From positions 7,936,001-8,000,000 of the forward strand of contig NZ_CP108032.1 in assembly GCF_036169555.1 (NCBI RefSeq): 64,000 nt of DNA, written 5' to 3'. The notes beneath the pieces are model-generated. The model was given only the letters and a program-made list of their open reading frames with translations, was not told where the DNA came from and searched no databases. Positions 1 through 9,030 of the stretch are shown here, piece after piece. How positions within the stretch are numbered: position 1 is the stretch's first letter; the number at the start of each line of letters is the position of its first letter. The translations under genes and the position numbers were made by a program. The DNA comes from Streptomyces sp. NBC_00306. GTDB lineage: Bacteria > Actinomycetota > Actinomycetes > Streptomycetales > Streptomycetaceae.

Positions 1-751
1 CGTCGCCTGGTACCTCCCGCTGGCCAAGGCACTCCCGCCCGGGCGGCCGGTGATCGGGCTGCAGGCCCGGGGCATCGACGGCGGCGTCGACGCCCACACG
101 ATGCAGGGCCTTGCCGAGGACTATGTGCGGCGGCTGCGAGCCCATCAACCGGAGGGGCCGTACGCCCTGTTCGGCTGGTCCATGGGCGGCAACATCGCCC
201 AGGAGATGGCGATTCAGCTCACCGCGCAGGGCGAGCAGGTCGACACCCTGCTGCTGCTGGAGCCGGCCGTGCCGGACGAGGCCGGGATGTTCGCCGTCAC
301 CGAGGCGCTCGAGCTGCTCGACCGGGCGGTCGCCATGCGCGAGGCGATCCGTGAACTCTCCCCGGGCACCCCGGCCCGACTGAGCCAGGAGCGGGAGCTG
401 GTGACCACGCTGCTCGCCGCCGGCGTCAACAGTGCGGAGGCCGATCTGGGCGCCGACTGGCCGGTGGCGATGTGGACCGCGCTGCTGCGCGCCGCCTCCA
501 CCTACCGCCCCGATCCGTACTACGGGCCGGTGCACCTGCTGGTCACCGCCGAGGCGGCGGACGCCGGGCCCGGACGCCCGTCCGTGGTCGCGGGCGAGAG
601 CTACCCGGCCTACGAGCGGCGGTGCCGCGAGCTGTTCCCGGAGGGCCTCACCCTCCACCACCTGCCCGGCACCCACCGGAGCATGGTCGCCGATCCCGAG
701 GTCGCGGCCGTTGCCGCCCTCGCCGCCGAGTTGATGGAGCGCACGGCATGA
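1..751 (+). CDS. NRPS C-terminal thioesterase domain (5' end outside window)
   Basis: The open frame runs in from the left edge, so this is the 3' end of a larger gene. The visible 249 residues are an alpha/beta-hydrolase thioesterase of the NRPS/PKS release type. The N-terminal part reads like the usual start of such domains (PVIGLQARGIDG). The nucleophile elbow GWSMGG has its serine codon at 179-181, and a C-terminal PGTHRSMV segment carries the probable catalytic histidine. In this family the serine takes the finished peptide from the last carrier protein and hydrolyses or cyclises it. The stop overlaps the P450 start (ATGA), so the two are co-translated. The MbtH gene downstream supports an NRPS rather than a PKS. 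A free-standing type II thioesterase cannot be excluded because the upstream part is not visible. Confidence 0.85.
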   Translation, partial: VAWYLPLAKALPPGRPVIGLQARGIDGGVDAHTMQGLAEDYVRRLRAHQPEGPYALFGWSMGGNIAQEMAIQLTAQGEQVDTLLLLEPAVPDEAGMFAVTEALELLDRAVAMREAIRELSPGTPARLSQERELVTTLLAAGVNSAEADLGADWPVAMWTALLRAASTYRPDPYYGPVHLLVTAEAADAGPGRPSVVAGESYPAYERRCRELFPEGLTLHHLPGTHRSMVADPEVAAVAALAAELMERTA

Positions 752-1977
752 CCACGACCGGTCAGATCACCGACCGTTACCTGCTGGACGACGAGATCGT
801 CGCCGACCCGTTCCCCTACCTCGCGCACCTGCGCACCACCGCACCCGTGCACTGGAGCCCGGTCCACCGGGCCTGGCTGGTGACCGGATACGACGAGGCG
901 ACCGCCTGCTTCAGCGACCCCGCGGTATCGGCCGACCGGATATCCCCGATGTTGGCGCAGACACCGCTGCACCTGCTCAGCCCGGATGCGTCCCGCGCTT
1001 TCGGGATCATGGCCGGCTGGATGGTCTTCGTCGACCCGCCCGAGCACCGCCGGCTGCGCAGCGTCTTCCGCGGCGCGTTCGGTCCCCGGCAGATCCGACG
1101 CAACCGGCCGATGGTGCAGGAGGCGGTGGCCCGGCTGACGGCACGGGCCCGTGAGGGCCGCGACGTCACCGATCTGGTGGCCGACTTCGCGCGGCCTCTG
1201 CCGGCCACCGTGGCGGCGGCCTGGATGGGGGTACCGGAGCAGGACACCGAACGGTTCCAGCGCTGGGCGATCCAGGTCGGTGACCTGGCCCTCGGCTCAG
1301 TGCAGTCGGCGGAGGAGCACGAGAGTTCCCAACAGGCCCTGCTGGATCTCTTCGACTATCTCCGGCGGCTGGTCCGTCGGCGGCGGGACGACCCGCAGGC
1401 CGACCTGATCAGCGCGGCGCTGGAGAGCGGTCTGGTCGGTGACTCCGTCAGTGAGGACGAGTTCGTCGCCATGCTCACCCATGTCGCGTTCGCCGGCGGG
1501 GAGACCACCAGCAATCTGATCGCCGTCGGGGTGTGGAACCTGCTGCGCCGGCACGACCAGCTCGATCTGCTGCGCGCCGAGCCCGAGTTGGCGGCCGGCG
1601 CCGTGGAGGAGCTGCTGCGTTTCGACGGGCCGTCGAAGATGTCCGTCCGGCAGGTGAAGACCGATCTCTCGTTGGGCGAACGGCTGTTGCGGGCGGGAGA
1701 CCGGCTCTACCTGGTCACCGCGGCGGCCAACCGGGACCCGTCCCGGTTCGACCGCCCCGATGAACTGGACCTGCGACGGCACCCGAATCCGCACCTCGGA
1801 TTCGGGCAGGGAGCGCACTTCTGCCTGGGAGCACCGCTGGCCCGGCTGGTGGCCGGGGCCGCGCTCACCGACCTCCTGGCCGCCGCGCCGGACCTGGCGC
1901 TCACCGCCGCCCCGGCGAACTGGCAGTCGTCGCTCCTCAACCGGAGCCTCCAGTCGCTGCCGGTACGGCTCCAGTAG
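748..1977 (+). CDS. Cytochrome P450
   Basis: This is a 409-residue bacterial class I P450, the normal length for the family. The I-helix oxygen-activation motif AGGETT is at about residues 249-254, and a K-helix EELLR stretch follows. The heme loop FGQGAHFCLG has the iron-ligating cysteine at residue 359. It has no membrane anchor and would need a ferredoxin partner, which is not encoded nearby. The ATG overlaps the stop of the thioesterase-domain gene by four bases, so the enzyme most likely hydroxylates or cross-links the NRPS product or a precursor amino acid. The substrate cannot be read from the sequence. A longer open frame starts at 472, but it would lie inside the thioesterase coding region and is rejected. 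Confidence 0.93.
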   Translation: MTTTGQITDRYLLDDEIVADPFPYLAHLRTTAPVHWSPVHRAWLVTGYDEATACFSDPAVSADRISPMLAQTPLHLLSPDASRAFGIMAGWMVFVDPPEHRRLRSVFRGAFGPRQIRRNRPMVQEAVARLTARAREGRDVTDLVADFARPLPATVAAAWMGVPEQDTERFQRWAIQVGDLALGSVQSAEEHESSQQALLDLFDYLRRLVRRRRDDPQADLISAALESGLVGDSVSEDEFVAMLTHVAFAGGETTSNLIAVGVWNLLRRHDQLDLLRAEPELAAGAVEELLRFDGPSKMSVRQVKTDLSLGERLLRAGDRLYLVTAAANRDPSRFDRPDELDLRRHPNPHLGFGQGAHFCLGAPLARLVAGAALTDLLAAAPDLALTAAPANWQSSLLNRSLQSLPVRLQ

Positions 1978-2086
1978 CGGCTGCTGCCACCCCCGTACGG
2001 GACCGGCCCTCCGGCCGGGCCCCTCCATCCGTCACCGGACATCAGCCGGGACAACCAACCCACCAGCACGAACGAGGAGAACCGAC

Positions 2087-2299
2087 ATGTCCGTCGACGA
2101 GGACAACCGCAGCTACCGGGTCGTGGTGAACCACGAGGAGCAGTACTCGATCTGGTTCGCCGGGCGCGAGCTGCCGGCCGGCTGGACGGCCACCGGATTC
2201 GAGGGGTCCAAGAGCGAGTGCCTGACCCACATCGACGAGGTGTGGACGGACATGCGGCCGCTCAGCCTGCGCCTGCGGATGGCCGCATCCGAGCAGTGA
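2087..2299 (+). CDS. MbtH-like protein
   Basis: This small protein of 70 residues has the MbtH signature: an NHEEQYSIW segment, PAGW, then a cluster ending in THIDEVWTDMRPLSLR. MbtH proteins bind NRPS adenylation domains and help them fold and activate amino acids. Their presence is a strong sign that the upstream partial gene is an NRPS. A good ribosome binding site (GAGGAG, 2074-2079) sits eight bases before the ATG. A longer open frame from 1760 overlaps the P450 gene and is not credible. It lies 109 bases after the P450 and 103 bases before the aminomutase, in the same direction. Confidence 0.93.
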   Translation: MSVDEDNRSYRVVVNHEEQYSIWFAGRELPAGWTATGFEGSKSECLTHIDEVWTDMRPLSLRLRMAASEQ

Positions 2300-2402
2300 C
2301 TCGACGGCATCGCGGCGGGTGGCCGGTGCTCGGCCTGGCCACCCGCCGCGATCCACCGGCCGGCGGTGCCGGCAACCCGGCATCCCAGCGCCGAAAGCAA
2401 CC

Positions 2403-3704
2403 ATGAGAAGAACAGCACACAGAGTGAGGCAGCGGGTAATGAGGGTCTTTTCCCATGGGCGTCTGGAGCGACTCGCCCGCGATCGAGGCATGCCCGAGGA
2501 GTATCTGCACGATCTGCGGGTGGTCTCGTCGGTGTTGCCGTTCAAGGTCAACGAGTACGTCGTGGACGAGCTCATCGACTGGTCCGCTGCTCCGGACGAC
2601 CCGATCTTCCGGCTCACCTTCCCGCACCGGGACATGCTGCCGCCGGACATCTTCGACAGCATGTCGGCGCTGCACCTGGCCGCCGCCTCTCCCGACGTGA
2701 TCCGCAAGGCCGCCCGGGAGGTCCATGGCAGGCTCAACCCCAACCCGGGCGCCCAACTGGACACGAACGTACCGACACACGGCGGCGAGCCACTCGGGGG
2801 CGTCCAGCACAAGTACGCGGAGACGGTCCTGGTCTTCCCCTCACAGGGGCAGACCTGCCACTCCTACTGCGGCTACTGCTTCCGCTGGCCCCAGTTCGTG
2901 GGCAACGCCGACATCCGGCAGGCCGCATCGGACATCGACCGGGTCGTGTCGTACCTGGCCGCCACCCCGTCGGTCACCGACGTCCTCTTCACCGGCGGCG
3001 ACCCCATGATCATGAGTTCCACGGTGCTGGAACGGTGGATCGAGCCGCTGCTCGCCCCGGCCCTGGAGCGGATTCGTACGATCCGCTTCGGCACCAAGGC
3101 CCTCTCCTACTGGCCGGCCCGCTTCACCACGGACCGTGACGCCGACGATGTGCTGCGGCTGTTCGACCGTGCGGTGGCCCGCGGCCGGCACGTAGCCGTG
3201 ATGGCCCACTTCTCCCACCCGCGCGAGCTGGAGAGCCCTGTGGTGCGGGAAGCGATCCGCCGCATACGCGCCACCGGTGCCGTGATCCGGGCCCAGGCAC
3301 CGCTCATCGCCCACGTCAACGACCGGCCCGAGGACTGGGCCACGCTCTGGCAGAAGCTGGTCGAACTCGGGGTGGTGCCCTACTACATGTTCGTCGAACG
3401 CGACACGGGCGCCCGCAGCTACTTCGGTCTGCCCCTGACCCGGGCGGTGCAGATCTACACGGACGCCATCCGGAGCGTGTCCGGTCTGGCCCGTACCGCC
3501 CGGGGACCCGTGATGTCCGCCGCCCCCGGCAAGGTACTCATCGACGGCGTCGCCGACATCGGCGGTACCGAGGTGTTCAGCCTGCGGATGCTGCAGGCCC
3601 GCGATGCCCGCCTGGTGGGCCGGCAGTTCCTGGCCCACCACGACCCGGCCGCCGAATGGCTCGACGACCTGCGGCCCGCGCTCGGCTCGTGGTGGCCGCA
3701 ATGA
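2403..3704 (+). CDS. Radical-SAM aminomutase, lysine 2,3-aminomutase (KamA) family
   Basis: The protein has 433 residues. The radical-SAM cluster motif CHSYCGYCF is at residues 152-159 (CxxxCxxC), followed by the TGGDP glycine-rich SAM segment. Near the C-terminus AAPGKVLIDG matches the PLP-lysine region of lysine 2,3-aminomutase, with the lysine at residue 377. An HVNDRP segment matches the GVNDCP substrate-binding region of the clostridial enzyme. Family members move an alpha-amino group to the beta carbon of lysine, glutamate or arginine. Beside an NRPS this would supply a beta-amino acid. The motif carries Phe-Arg-Trp after the last cysteine, where textbook KamA has Thr-Arg-Arg, so this is a divergent member and the substrate is open. 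An internal ATG at 2439 has a better ribosome binding site (GTGAGG) and is the main alternative start. The stop overlaps an ATG of the next frame. Confidence 0.85.
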   Translation: MRRTAHRVRQRVMRVFSHGRLERLARDRGMPEEYLHDLRVVSSVLPFKVNEYVVDELIDWSAAPDDPIFRLTFPHRDMLPPDIFDSMSALHLAAASPDVIRKAAREVHGRLNPNPGAQLDTNVPTHGGEPLGGVQHKYAETVLVFPSQGQTCHSYCGYCFRWPQFVGNADIRQAASDIDRVVSYLAATPSVTDVLFTGGDPMIMSSTVLERWIEPLLAPALERIRTIRFGTKALSYWPARFTTDRDADDVLRLFDRAVARGRHVAVMAHFSHPRELESPVVREAIRRIRATGAVIRAQAPLIAHVNDRPEDWATLWQKLVELGVVPYYMFVERDTGARSYFGLPLTRAVQIYTDAIRSVSGLARTARGPVMSAAPGKVLIDGVADIGGTEVFSLRMLQARDARLVGRQFLAHHDPAAEWLDDLRPALGSWWPQ

Positions 3705-3778
3705 GGCGCGCCGCCGTCCCTTCCCGGTGGCGCCGGACCCGGCCGGAGCCCCAACCCCCGCACGACCTGGAGGACATG

Positions 3779-5026
3779 ATGGCGCCGACCGGCACCAACG
3801 CCGCCCGCACGGAGAGCGGGAGACCACCGAGCCTGTGGCGCAACCGTGAGTTCAATCTGCTCTGGGCCGGCCAGTGCCTCTCCGACCTGGGCAGCGCCAT
3901 GGCCAATCTGGCCCTGCCGCTGCTCGTACTCCACTTGACCGGATCCCCGGCACAAGCCGGTCTCGTCGGCACCACCGGCCTGCTGGTCACCCTGGTCTGC
4001 CGCCTCCCCGCCGGGGTCCTCGCCGACCGCCTCGACCGGCGCCGGCTGATGATCGTCTGCGATGTGCTGCGCATCGCCGCGTACACGGTGCTCGGATGCG
4101 CGGTCGTGGCAGGGGCGGCGAGTCTCGTGATGGTGCTGGTCGTCGTGATCGCCGGAGCCGCGGCCAACGCCCTGTTCAGCACCGCCGAGCATGCCGCGAT
4201 ACGCAACCTGGTCCACTCGGACCAGCTCTCCACCGCGGTCGCCCGCAACGAGGCGCGGTCCTACGGCACTTCGCTGGCCGGACCGCCGATCGGGGGACTG
4301 CTGTTCGGACTGGGCAGGTCGCTGCCGTTCCTCGGCAACGCCCTCAGCCACCTCCTGTCCCTGGTGGCCGTCCTGCTCATCCGCCGGCCACTGCAGCAAC
4401 CCCGTCAGGAGCCCACCACGTCGGGCGGCGCGGCGGGGCTCGAGGGCCTGCGGTTCGTGCTGGGCAACCCGTTCCTGCGCGCCCTGCTGATGATCGCGGC
4501 CCCGCTCAACATGGCCTTCACCGGCATGATCTTCGCGATCGTCGTCTCCTTGCAGCGTTCCGGTACCTCCTCGTTCCTGGTGGGTCTGGCGAGCATGATC
4601 TTCGGCCTGGGAGGGTTCCTCGGCGCCTTCGCCGCCCCGGTCATCCAGAAGTGGCTGCGTCTGCCGCGCCTCATCCTGGTGCTGGCGTGGGCCACCGCCG
4701 CACTGATAGCGGTCAGCGCCCTGTTCTCCACCAGCGTGCTTGCGGCGGTGCCGCTGGCCGCGGCGGTCTTCCTCGGACCCACCTGCAACGCCGCCCTCTT
4801 CGGATACCAGGCGGCCGTCACCCCGGACCACCTCCAGGGCCGAGTGGTCAGCGTGATCTTCCTGGCCGCCACCTCGGCGGCAGCCCTCGCACCCGGGCTG
4901 GCGGGCCTGCTCCTTGCGCACGTCTCCAGCGGGGCGTCGATGCTCGTCTTCTCCCTGCTCGTGGCCGTCGCCGCGGTCACTGCCACCTTCAGCAGCGGGA
5001 TCAGGTCGATGTCCACCACACCGTGA
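3779..5026 (+). CDS. MFS transporter, probable product exporter
   Basis: The product has about 415 residues and reads as a twelve-helix major facilitator. FNLLWAGQCLSDLGSAMANLALPLL is the first segment, and the cytoplasmic loop 2-3 ends in ADRLDRRRLMIVCD, the MFS motif A region. The profile resembles the MFS_3/enterobactin-exporter-like group common in actinobacterial peptide clusters. Three starts are possible. ATG 3701 overlaps the aminomutase stop, and ATG 3776 and ATG 3779 are adjacent. GGAGG at 3769-3773 is five bases before 3779 and too close to 3776, so 3779 is preferred. The position inside the biosynthetic run suggests export of, or self-resistance to, the peptide. This is inferred from position only. 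Confidence 0.85.
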   Translation: MAPTGTNAARTESGRPPSLWRNREFNLLWAGQCLSDLGSAMANLALPLLVLHLTGSPAQAGLVGTTGLLVTLVCRLPAGVLADRLDRRRLMIVCDVLRIAAYTVLGCAVVAGAASLVMVLVVVIAGAAANALFSTAEHAAIRNLVHSDQLSTAVARNEARSYGTSLAGPPIGGLLFGLGRSLPFLGNALSHLLSLVAVLLIRRPLQQPRQEPTTSGGAAGLEGLRFVLGNPFLRALLMIAAPLNMAFTGMIFAIVVSLQRSGTSSFLVGLASMIFGLGGFLGAFAAPVIQKWLRLPRLILVLAWATAALIAVSALFSTSVLAAVPLAAAVFLGPTCNAALFGYQAAVTPDHLQGRVVSVIFLAATSAAALAPGLAGLLLAHVSSGASMLVFSLLVAVAAVTATFSSGIRSMSTTP

Positions 5027-5174
5027 CCCGCGGTCCCGCAGCACCACCCGGTCTTCGCCGAATCCCGGCGCCCCTCCTGCGTACTGCGGAGGCCCGCCGT
5101 ACGAAACGACCCTGCACCGCTCCTGGCCGCCGCGCCCACGGCGGTCCGACCTCCTGCATTCCGAATGGAGCCCC

Positions 5175-6026
5175 ATGAACGCCGTCACGCCCGACCCCGC
5201 CGCCGAAGGCGGTACCACCGGCCGGACCGCGACACCGCGCCACTACCTGATGTGCGCTCCGACCCACTTCACCGTCAGCTATGCGATCAACCCCTGGATG
5301 GACCCCTCGAAGCCGGTCGACACCGCGCTCGCGCTCGTCCAGTGGGAACGGCTGCGCGCTCTCTACGAGAGCCTGGGCCACCGCGTGCACCTCGTCGAGC
5401 CCGTTGCCGGCCTGCCCGACATGGTCTACGCGGCCAACGGCGCCACCGTCATCGACGGCAAGGTACTCGGCGCGCGGTTCCGCAACGCCGAGCGAGCGGC
5501 GGAGGGTTCGGCGTACCTGGACTGGTTTCGGGCCGCCGGCTACACCGCGGTGCACGACCCCGAGCAGGTGAACGAGGGGGAGGGCGACTTCCTCCTCACC
5601 GACAGCTTCATCCTCGCCGGACAGGGCTTCCGTACCAGCCCCGAGGCCCATACGGAGGCCCAGAAGTTCTTCGGCAGACCGGTCATCGGCCTCGAACTCG
5701 TCGACCCCGCCTACTACCACCTGGACACTGCTCTGTCCGTGCTCGACGGCGACGAGATCATGTATTACCCGGAGGCGTTCTCGGCGGACAGCAGGGCCGA
5801 GCTGAAGCGCCTCTTCCCCGACGCGATCCTGGCCACGGCCGAGGACGCCTCGGTGCTGGGCCTCAACGCGGTCAGCGACGGACGGCATGTGGTCCTGCCG
5901 CAGGCCGCGACCCACCTGGCCGAGCGGCTGTCGGCCCGCGGCTTCGAGCCCCTGGGAGTGGATCTGTCCGAACTGCTCAAGGGCGGCGGAAGCGTCAAGT
6001 GCTGCACCCTGACGCTGCGGGGCTGA
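5175..6026 (+). CDS. Amidinohydrolase of the DDAH (dimethylargininase) family
   Basis: This 283-residue protein belongs to the guanidino-modifying pentein fold. The catalytic histidine is in YYHLDTAL (residue 182), and the nucleophilic cysteine is at about residue 276 in the C-terminal GGGSVKCCTL motif. An EGEGDF segment carries the usual acidic residues. Known relatives hydrolyse N-methylated arginine to citrulline, and others are arginine deiminases or amidinotransferases. GGAG at 5167-5170 precedes the ATG. It is the last rightward gene before the terminator hairpin and could either make a citrulline-type precursor or be a metabolic neighbour. The pairing with an aminomutase raises the idea of a modified arginine building block, which is inference. 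Confidence 0.85.
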   Translation: MNAVTPDPAAEGGTTGRTATPRHYLMCAPTHFTVSYAINPWMDPSKPVDTALALVQWERLRALYESLGHRVHLVEPVAGLPDMVYAANGATVIDGKVLGARFRNAERAAEGSAYLDWFRAAGYTAVHDPEQVNEGEGDFLLTDSFILAGQGFRTSPEAHTEAQKFFGRPVIGLELVDPAYYHLDTALSVLDGDEIMYYPEAFSADSRAELKRLFPDAILATAEDASVLGLNAVSDGRHVVLPQAATHLAERLSARGFEPLGVDLSELLKGGGSVKCCTLTLRG

Positions 6027-6049
6027 CCCGGGGAGACGGCGGCGTGCGG

Positions 6050-6086
6050 CCCGGGCTCCGCGGCGGCCCCCCGCCGCGGTCCCGGG
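6050..6086. terminator. Strong GC hairpin between convergent operons
   Basis: CCGCGGCGG (6058-6066) pairs perfectly with CCGCCGCGG (6071-6079) across four bases. The stem is extended by CCCGGG on each side (6050-6055 and 6081-6086) with small mismatches. It lies between the end of the rightward biosynthetic run and the end of the leftward LAL gene, where a bidirectional terminator is expected. There is no U-tract, which is common for actinobacterial terminators. Confidence 0.7.
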
Positions 6087-6101
6087 CCGGGTACGTCCTC
6101 G

Positions 6102-8924
6102 TCATTCGCAGGAGAGGTGAGGGGAATCCATGGACGACCCGGAGCCACCGGGAGAGACATCGACCTCGGCGAGGGCTGCCAGCGCGACGCGCAGTTGGGT
6201 ACGCGAATCGATCCCGAGCTTCGTGTACGCGTGCAGCAGATGGTTGTCGACCGTCCGGATCGAGACCATCAGCCGGCTCGCGATCTCCTGACTGGCGAGG
6301 CCCTCCGCCGCCAGCGAGGCGATCTCGGACTCCCGGCGCGTCAACGGGCGGACCACGCCGACGCCCAGCGCCGGGGTCCGTGCACCGCCGCACCGAGCGA
6401 GCGACTGCCCGGCCAGGATCGCCGCCGCCGCGGCCGAGCGAGTGTCTCCCTCCCGTTCAGCGGCTCGCGACGCCTCGCGCGCGGTCTCGGCGGCCAGCAG
6501 GTCCGCGCCGGCCGACCGGCAGAGCTCCGCCGCGTCGCGCAACGACTGCGCCGAACCCACCACATGGGCCGCGGCGGCGGCCGCCCGCGCTCGCGCCAGG
6601 GCGCTGTCGCTGGTCCGGCCCAGTTCGCTCAGGCGCTCGTGGACCCCGGCTGCTCCACCCAGCCGGGCGACATCGCTGAGCAGCCAGCCTTCGTAGGCGT
6701 ACATGCCCACTTCACCGGCCCGCCTCGCCGCGTCCGTCAGCAGCCTCCTGGCGCGTGCGAGGTCCCCGGCCGCCGCCGCGCCCCAGGCAGCGGCCAGCTC
6801 TATGGAGAATTGCGCCGACTGCTGCTGGTCCGCCGGTGCCCGGCCGATGGTGTCGAACATCGCCCGCGCGTCCGCGGCCGACCCCGACTGCGCGTGCACC
6901 ACGGCCATTCCGGCACAACTGATCACCAGCGGTCGGGGGTAGTTGTTCGCCCTGGCGAGCGAAATGGCCTCGCCGTACCAGTCGCGAGCCCTTTCCAGCC
7001 GCCCGGCCATCAGCTCGCACCGCCCCAGGTGGGCAGCGATCCAGGCCTGGAGATACACCGCCTGGGCTCCCACCGCGCCGGTGTAGGCCTCTTCGCCCAC
7101 AGCCCGTGCCTCGTCCGGGCGGCCCGCTTCGGTGAGCGCGACCACGCGGTAGATGGCGGGGCCGCTGCAGTGCGCGGACGGATCGGACCGTCCGCCCTCA
7201 CCCGCGGCGTCCGTCATCTCCTCGTGGACCCGCCTGCTCAGCTCCACTGCTTCGCGGGTCCGCCCCAGATACGCGAGGGCGAGGGACTTCTGCAACTGGC
7301 CCCACATCCGCAGCCGTGGGACCTGTACTTGTTCGGCGTCATCGAGCAGCGGCAGTACTCGGCGTATGTCGCCGCAGTACATGAGATAGCCGGCCTCGTT
7401 GATCCGCAGGACCCGGCGAGCGCCCGGGCCGAGTCCGGCACCGGCGGACGTGTTCACCTCGAGAGTGCGCCGTGCGTCGCCGAAGCCCCAGAAGAGGTTC
7501 TGGGTGCGTTCCATGACCGCGGTCAGGAACTCCGTGTCCCCGACCGCCTTTTCCTGCGCCCTGGCAAGACAGTGCTCGGCCCGCTCCCAGTCACCGGTGT
7601 GGTGGTAGGCCTCCCCTCGCATGAGCCATACGCTGAACGGAGCCGACGCGCCGTCGGACTCCGCGACCTGGGACGGGCCCGAGAGAAGCTCGAGCACGGT
7701 GGGGAAGTCGCGTACGTGGCGAGCCATGGCAGCGGCGGACATCAGCAACTCGGGGTCGACCGGGAGACCCGCGGCCAACTGCCAGGACGCCAGCCTCAAC
7801 GCGTCCTCGCGGCGGCGTACTCCGTGGGATCGCAGGGTCTCCACCTGCGCGGTGTAGATGGCCCGGCGCCGCCCCGGTGGGATGCGCCGGCGCAGCACAT
7901 CGCCGTACAACGGGTGAACCAGCGTGCAGTACGTCCGCCTGCCTGTCGCATGGATCTGGATCAGCCCATGCCTCTCCAGCCATTCGACGTCACCGGGATC
8001 GGTGCCCACCGAACGCAGTGAGGCCAGGGGGACCGGCTCGCAGAGCGCCACCAGCTCCATGATCTCCTCGCGAGGACTGGACAGCCCTTCCAGGCGCCGA
8101 CGGATGATCGACGACAGGCGCTTCGTCCCGCCGGGCCGGCCGTTGAGATGCCACAGGCCGTCGCCGAGTGCCAGGGTGCCGTCGCCGACAGCTCCGCTGA
8201 CCAGCTCGTAGAGAAAGAGTGCGTTCCCCCGGGACGAGCTCACCAGGGTCTCGAGAGCGGCGTGCTCGATCGGGTGCCTGAGGCAGCGGCGCAGGAGGTT
8301 CCGGACCTGTACGCGGGTGAAGGGGTGCACGGCGATACGGCGGGTGGAGTCGCTGCGGTCGATCGATTCGACCGCGTCGGACGGCGGTGCGCCGTCGCGG
8401 ACCGTGGCGATCAAAAAGACTGCCCGGGCCCACAGCAGATGGCCGAGCAGGACGGCCGATGCGCTGTCGAGCAGATGCAGGTCGTCGACAAGGAGCACGG
8501 CCCGCCGGGCGGCTCTCTGCGAGCCGTCGTTGCGCCCCGGGTGCAGTCCGAAGGTCCGGGCCGCGGCGTGGAACGCGGTGACGGCGTCGTCCGAGACGGC
8601 GTCGGAAGGCAGCAGGTGTGCCAGCGCCCCGAGCGGCAAGGTGGCCGCCGAGGCGGTGGCGACGGCCCGCTCGACCCGGTGGCCGTTTTGCGCGGCCAGA
8701 GTCAGACACTCCTCGGCGATGCGGCTCTTTCCCACTCCTGCCTCGCCGTGAATGAGCACAGCGGTGGTGGCAGGACTCTCCAGACAGGCGGCGAAGGCGT
8801 CGAGTTCGGCCTGGCGGGCGGTGAAGGGCCACCGCCGGCGCACGGGCGATGCCGGTTCCGAGGAGGGGCCGGACGGGAAATCCGGCCGCCCGAGGGGAAG
8901 GGCAGAGAACCGGTTGGACTTCAC
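6102..8924 (-). CDS. LAL-family LuxR transcriptional regulator 1
   Basis: The protein has 940 residues from a GTG, typical of large ATP-binding LuxR (LAL) regulators. The N-terminal AAA/STAND ATPase has an intact Walker A, GEAGVGKS (residues 60-67), and a Walker B-like VLLVDDLHLLD. A long helical TPR-like middle follows. The C-terminus is a LuxR helix-turn-helix (LTRRESEIASLAAEGL, then VSIRTVDNHL). LAL proteins are usually pathway-specific activators of antibiotic clusters. It is transcribed towards the biosynthetic genes on the other strand and sits 106 bases downstream of a second LAL in the same direction, so the two may be co-transcribed. An inverted repeat lies just upstream of its start. 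Confidence 0.92.
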   Translation of the reverse strand: MKSNRFSALPLGRPDFPSGPSSEPASPVRRRWPFTARQAELDAFAACLESPATTAVLIHGEAGVGKSRIAEECLTLAAQNGHRVERAVATASAATLPLGALAHLLPSDAVSDDAVTAFHAAARTFGLHPGRNDGSQRAARRAVLLVDDLHLLDSASAVLLGHLLWARAVFLIATVRDGAPPSDAVESIDRSDSTRRIAVHPFTRVQVRNLLRRCLRHPIEHAALETLVSSSRGNALFLYELVSGAVGDGTLALGDGLWHLNGRPGGTKRLSSIIRRRLEGLSSPREEIMELVALCEPVPLASLRSVGTDPGDVEWLERHGLIQIHATGRRTYCTLVHPLYGDVLRRRIPPGRRRAIYTAQVETLRSHGVRRREDALRLASWQLAAGLPVDPELLMSAAAMARHVRDFPTVLELLSGPSQVAESDGASAPFSVWLMRGEAYHHTGDWERAEHCLARAQEKAVGDTEFLTAVMERTQNLFWGFGDARRTLEVNTSAGAGLGPGARRVLRINEAGYLMYCGDIRRVLPLLDDAEQVQVPRLRMWGQLQKSLALAYLGRTREAVELSRRVHEEMTDAAGEGGRSDPSAHCSGPAIYRVVALTEAGRPDEARAVGEEAYTGAVGAQAVYLQAWIAAHLGRCELMAGRLERARDWYGEAISLARANNYPRPLVISCAGMAVVHAQSGSAADARAMFDTIGRAPADQQQSAQFSIELAAAWGAAAAGDLARARRLLTDAARRAGEVGMYAYEGWLLSDVARLGGAAGVHERLSELGRTSDSALARARAAAAAAHVVGSAQSLRDAAELCRSAGADLLAAETAREASRAAEREGDTRSAAAAAILAGQSLARCGGARTPALGVGVVRPLTRRESEIASLAAEGLASQEIASRLMVSIRTVDNHLLHAYTKLGIDSRTQLRVALAALAEVDVSPGGSGSSMDSPHLSCE

Positions 8925-8941
8925 GCACTACTCCCTATCGT

Positions 8942-8958
8942 CCGGACACACGGTCCGG
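8942..8958. promoter_or_regulatory. Inverted repeat upstream of LAL regulator 1
   Basis: CCGGAC (8942-8947) and GTCCGG (8953-8958) form perfect arms across five bases, 17 bases upstream of the GTG at 8924. The position suits an operator or a leader hairpin acting on LAL 1 alone, separately from LAL 2. No protein can be assigned to it. Confidence 0.4.
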
Positions 8959-9030
8959 AGTAACTGACGATGCGGCCGGGAGACCACTGCCAGCATGGAC
9001 GTTCGATCGCCCACCGCGCATGAGTCGTGC

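Noticed and set aside
472..747. Long upstream extension of the P450 frame
   Set aside because: It lies inside the thioesterase coding region and has Arg/Pro-rich shadow composition. The ATG at 748 starts normal P450 sequence.
3455..5218. Long minus-strand frame of 587 residues opposite the aminomutase and MFS genes
   Set aside because: Gly/Arg/Gln-rich mirror of real coding sequence on the plus strand. No motif or ribosome binding site.
6117..8021. Long plus-strand frame of 634 residues opposite LAL 1
   Set aside because: Antisense shadow of the LAL gene with low-complexity composition.
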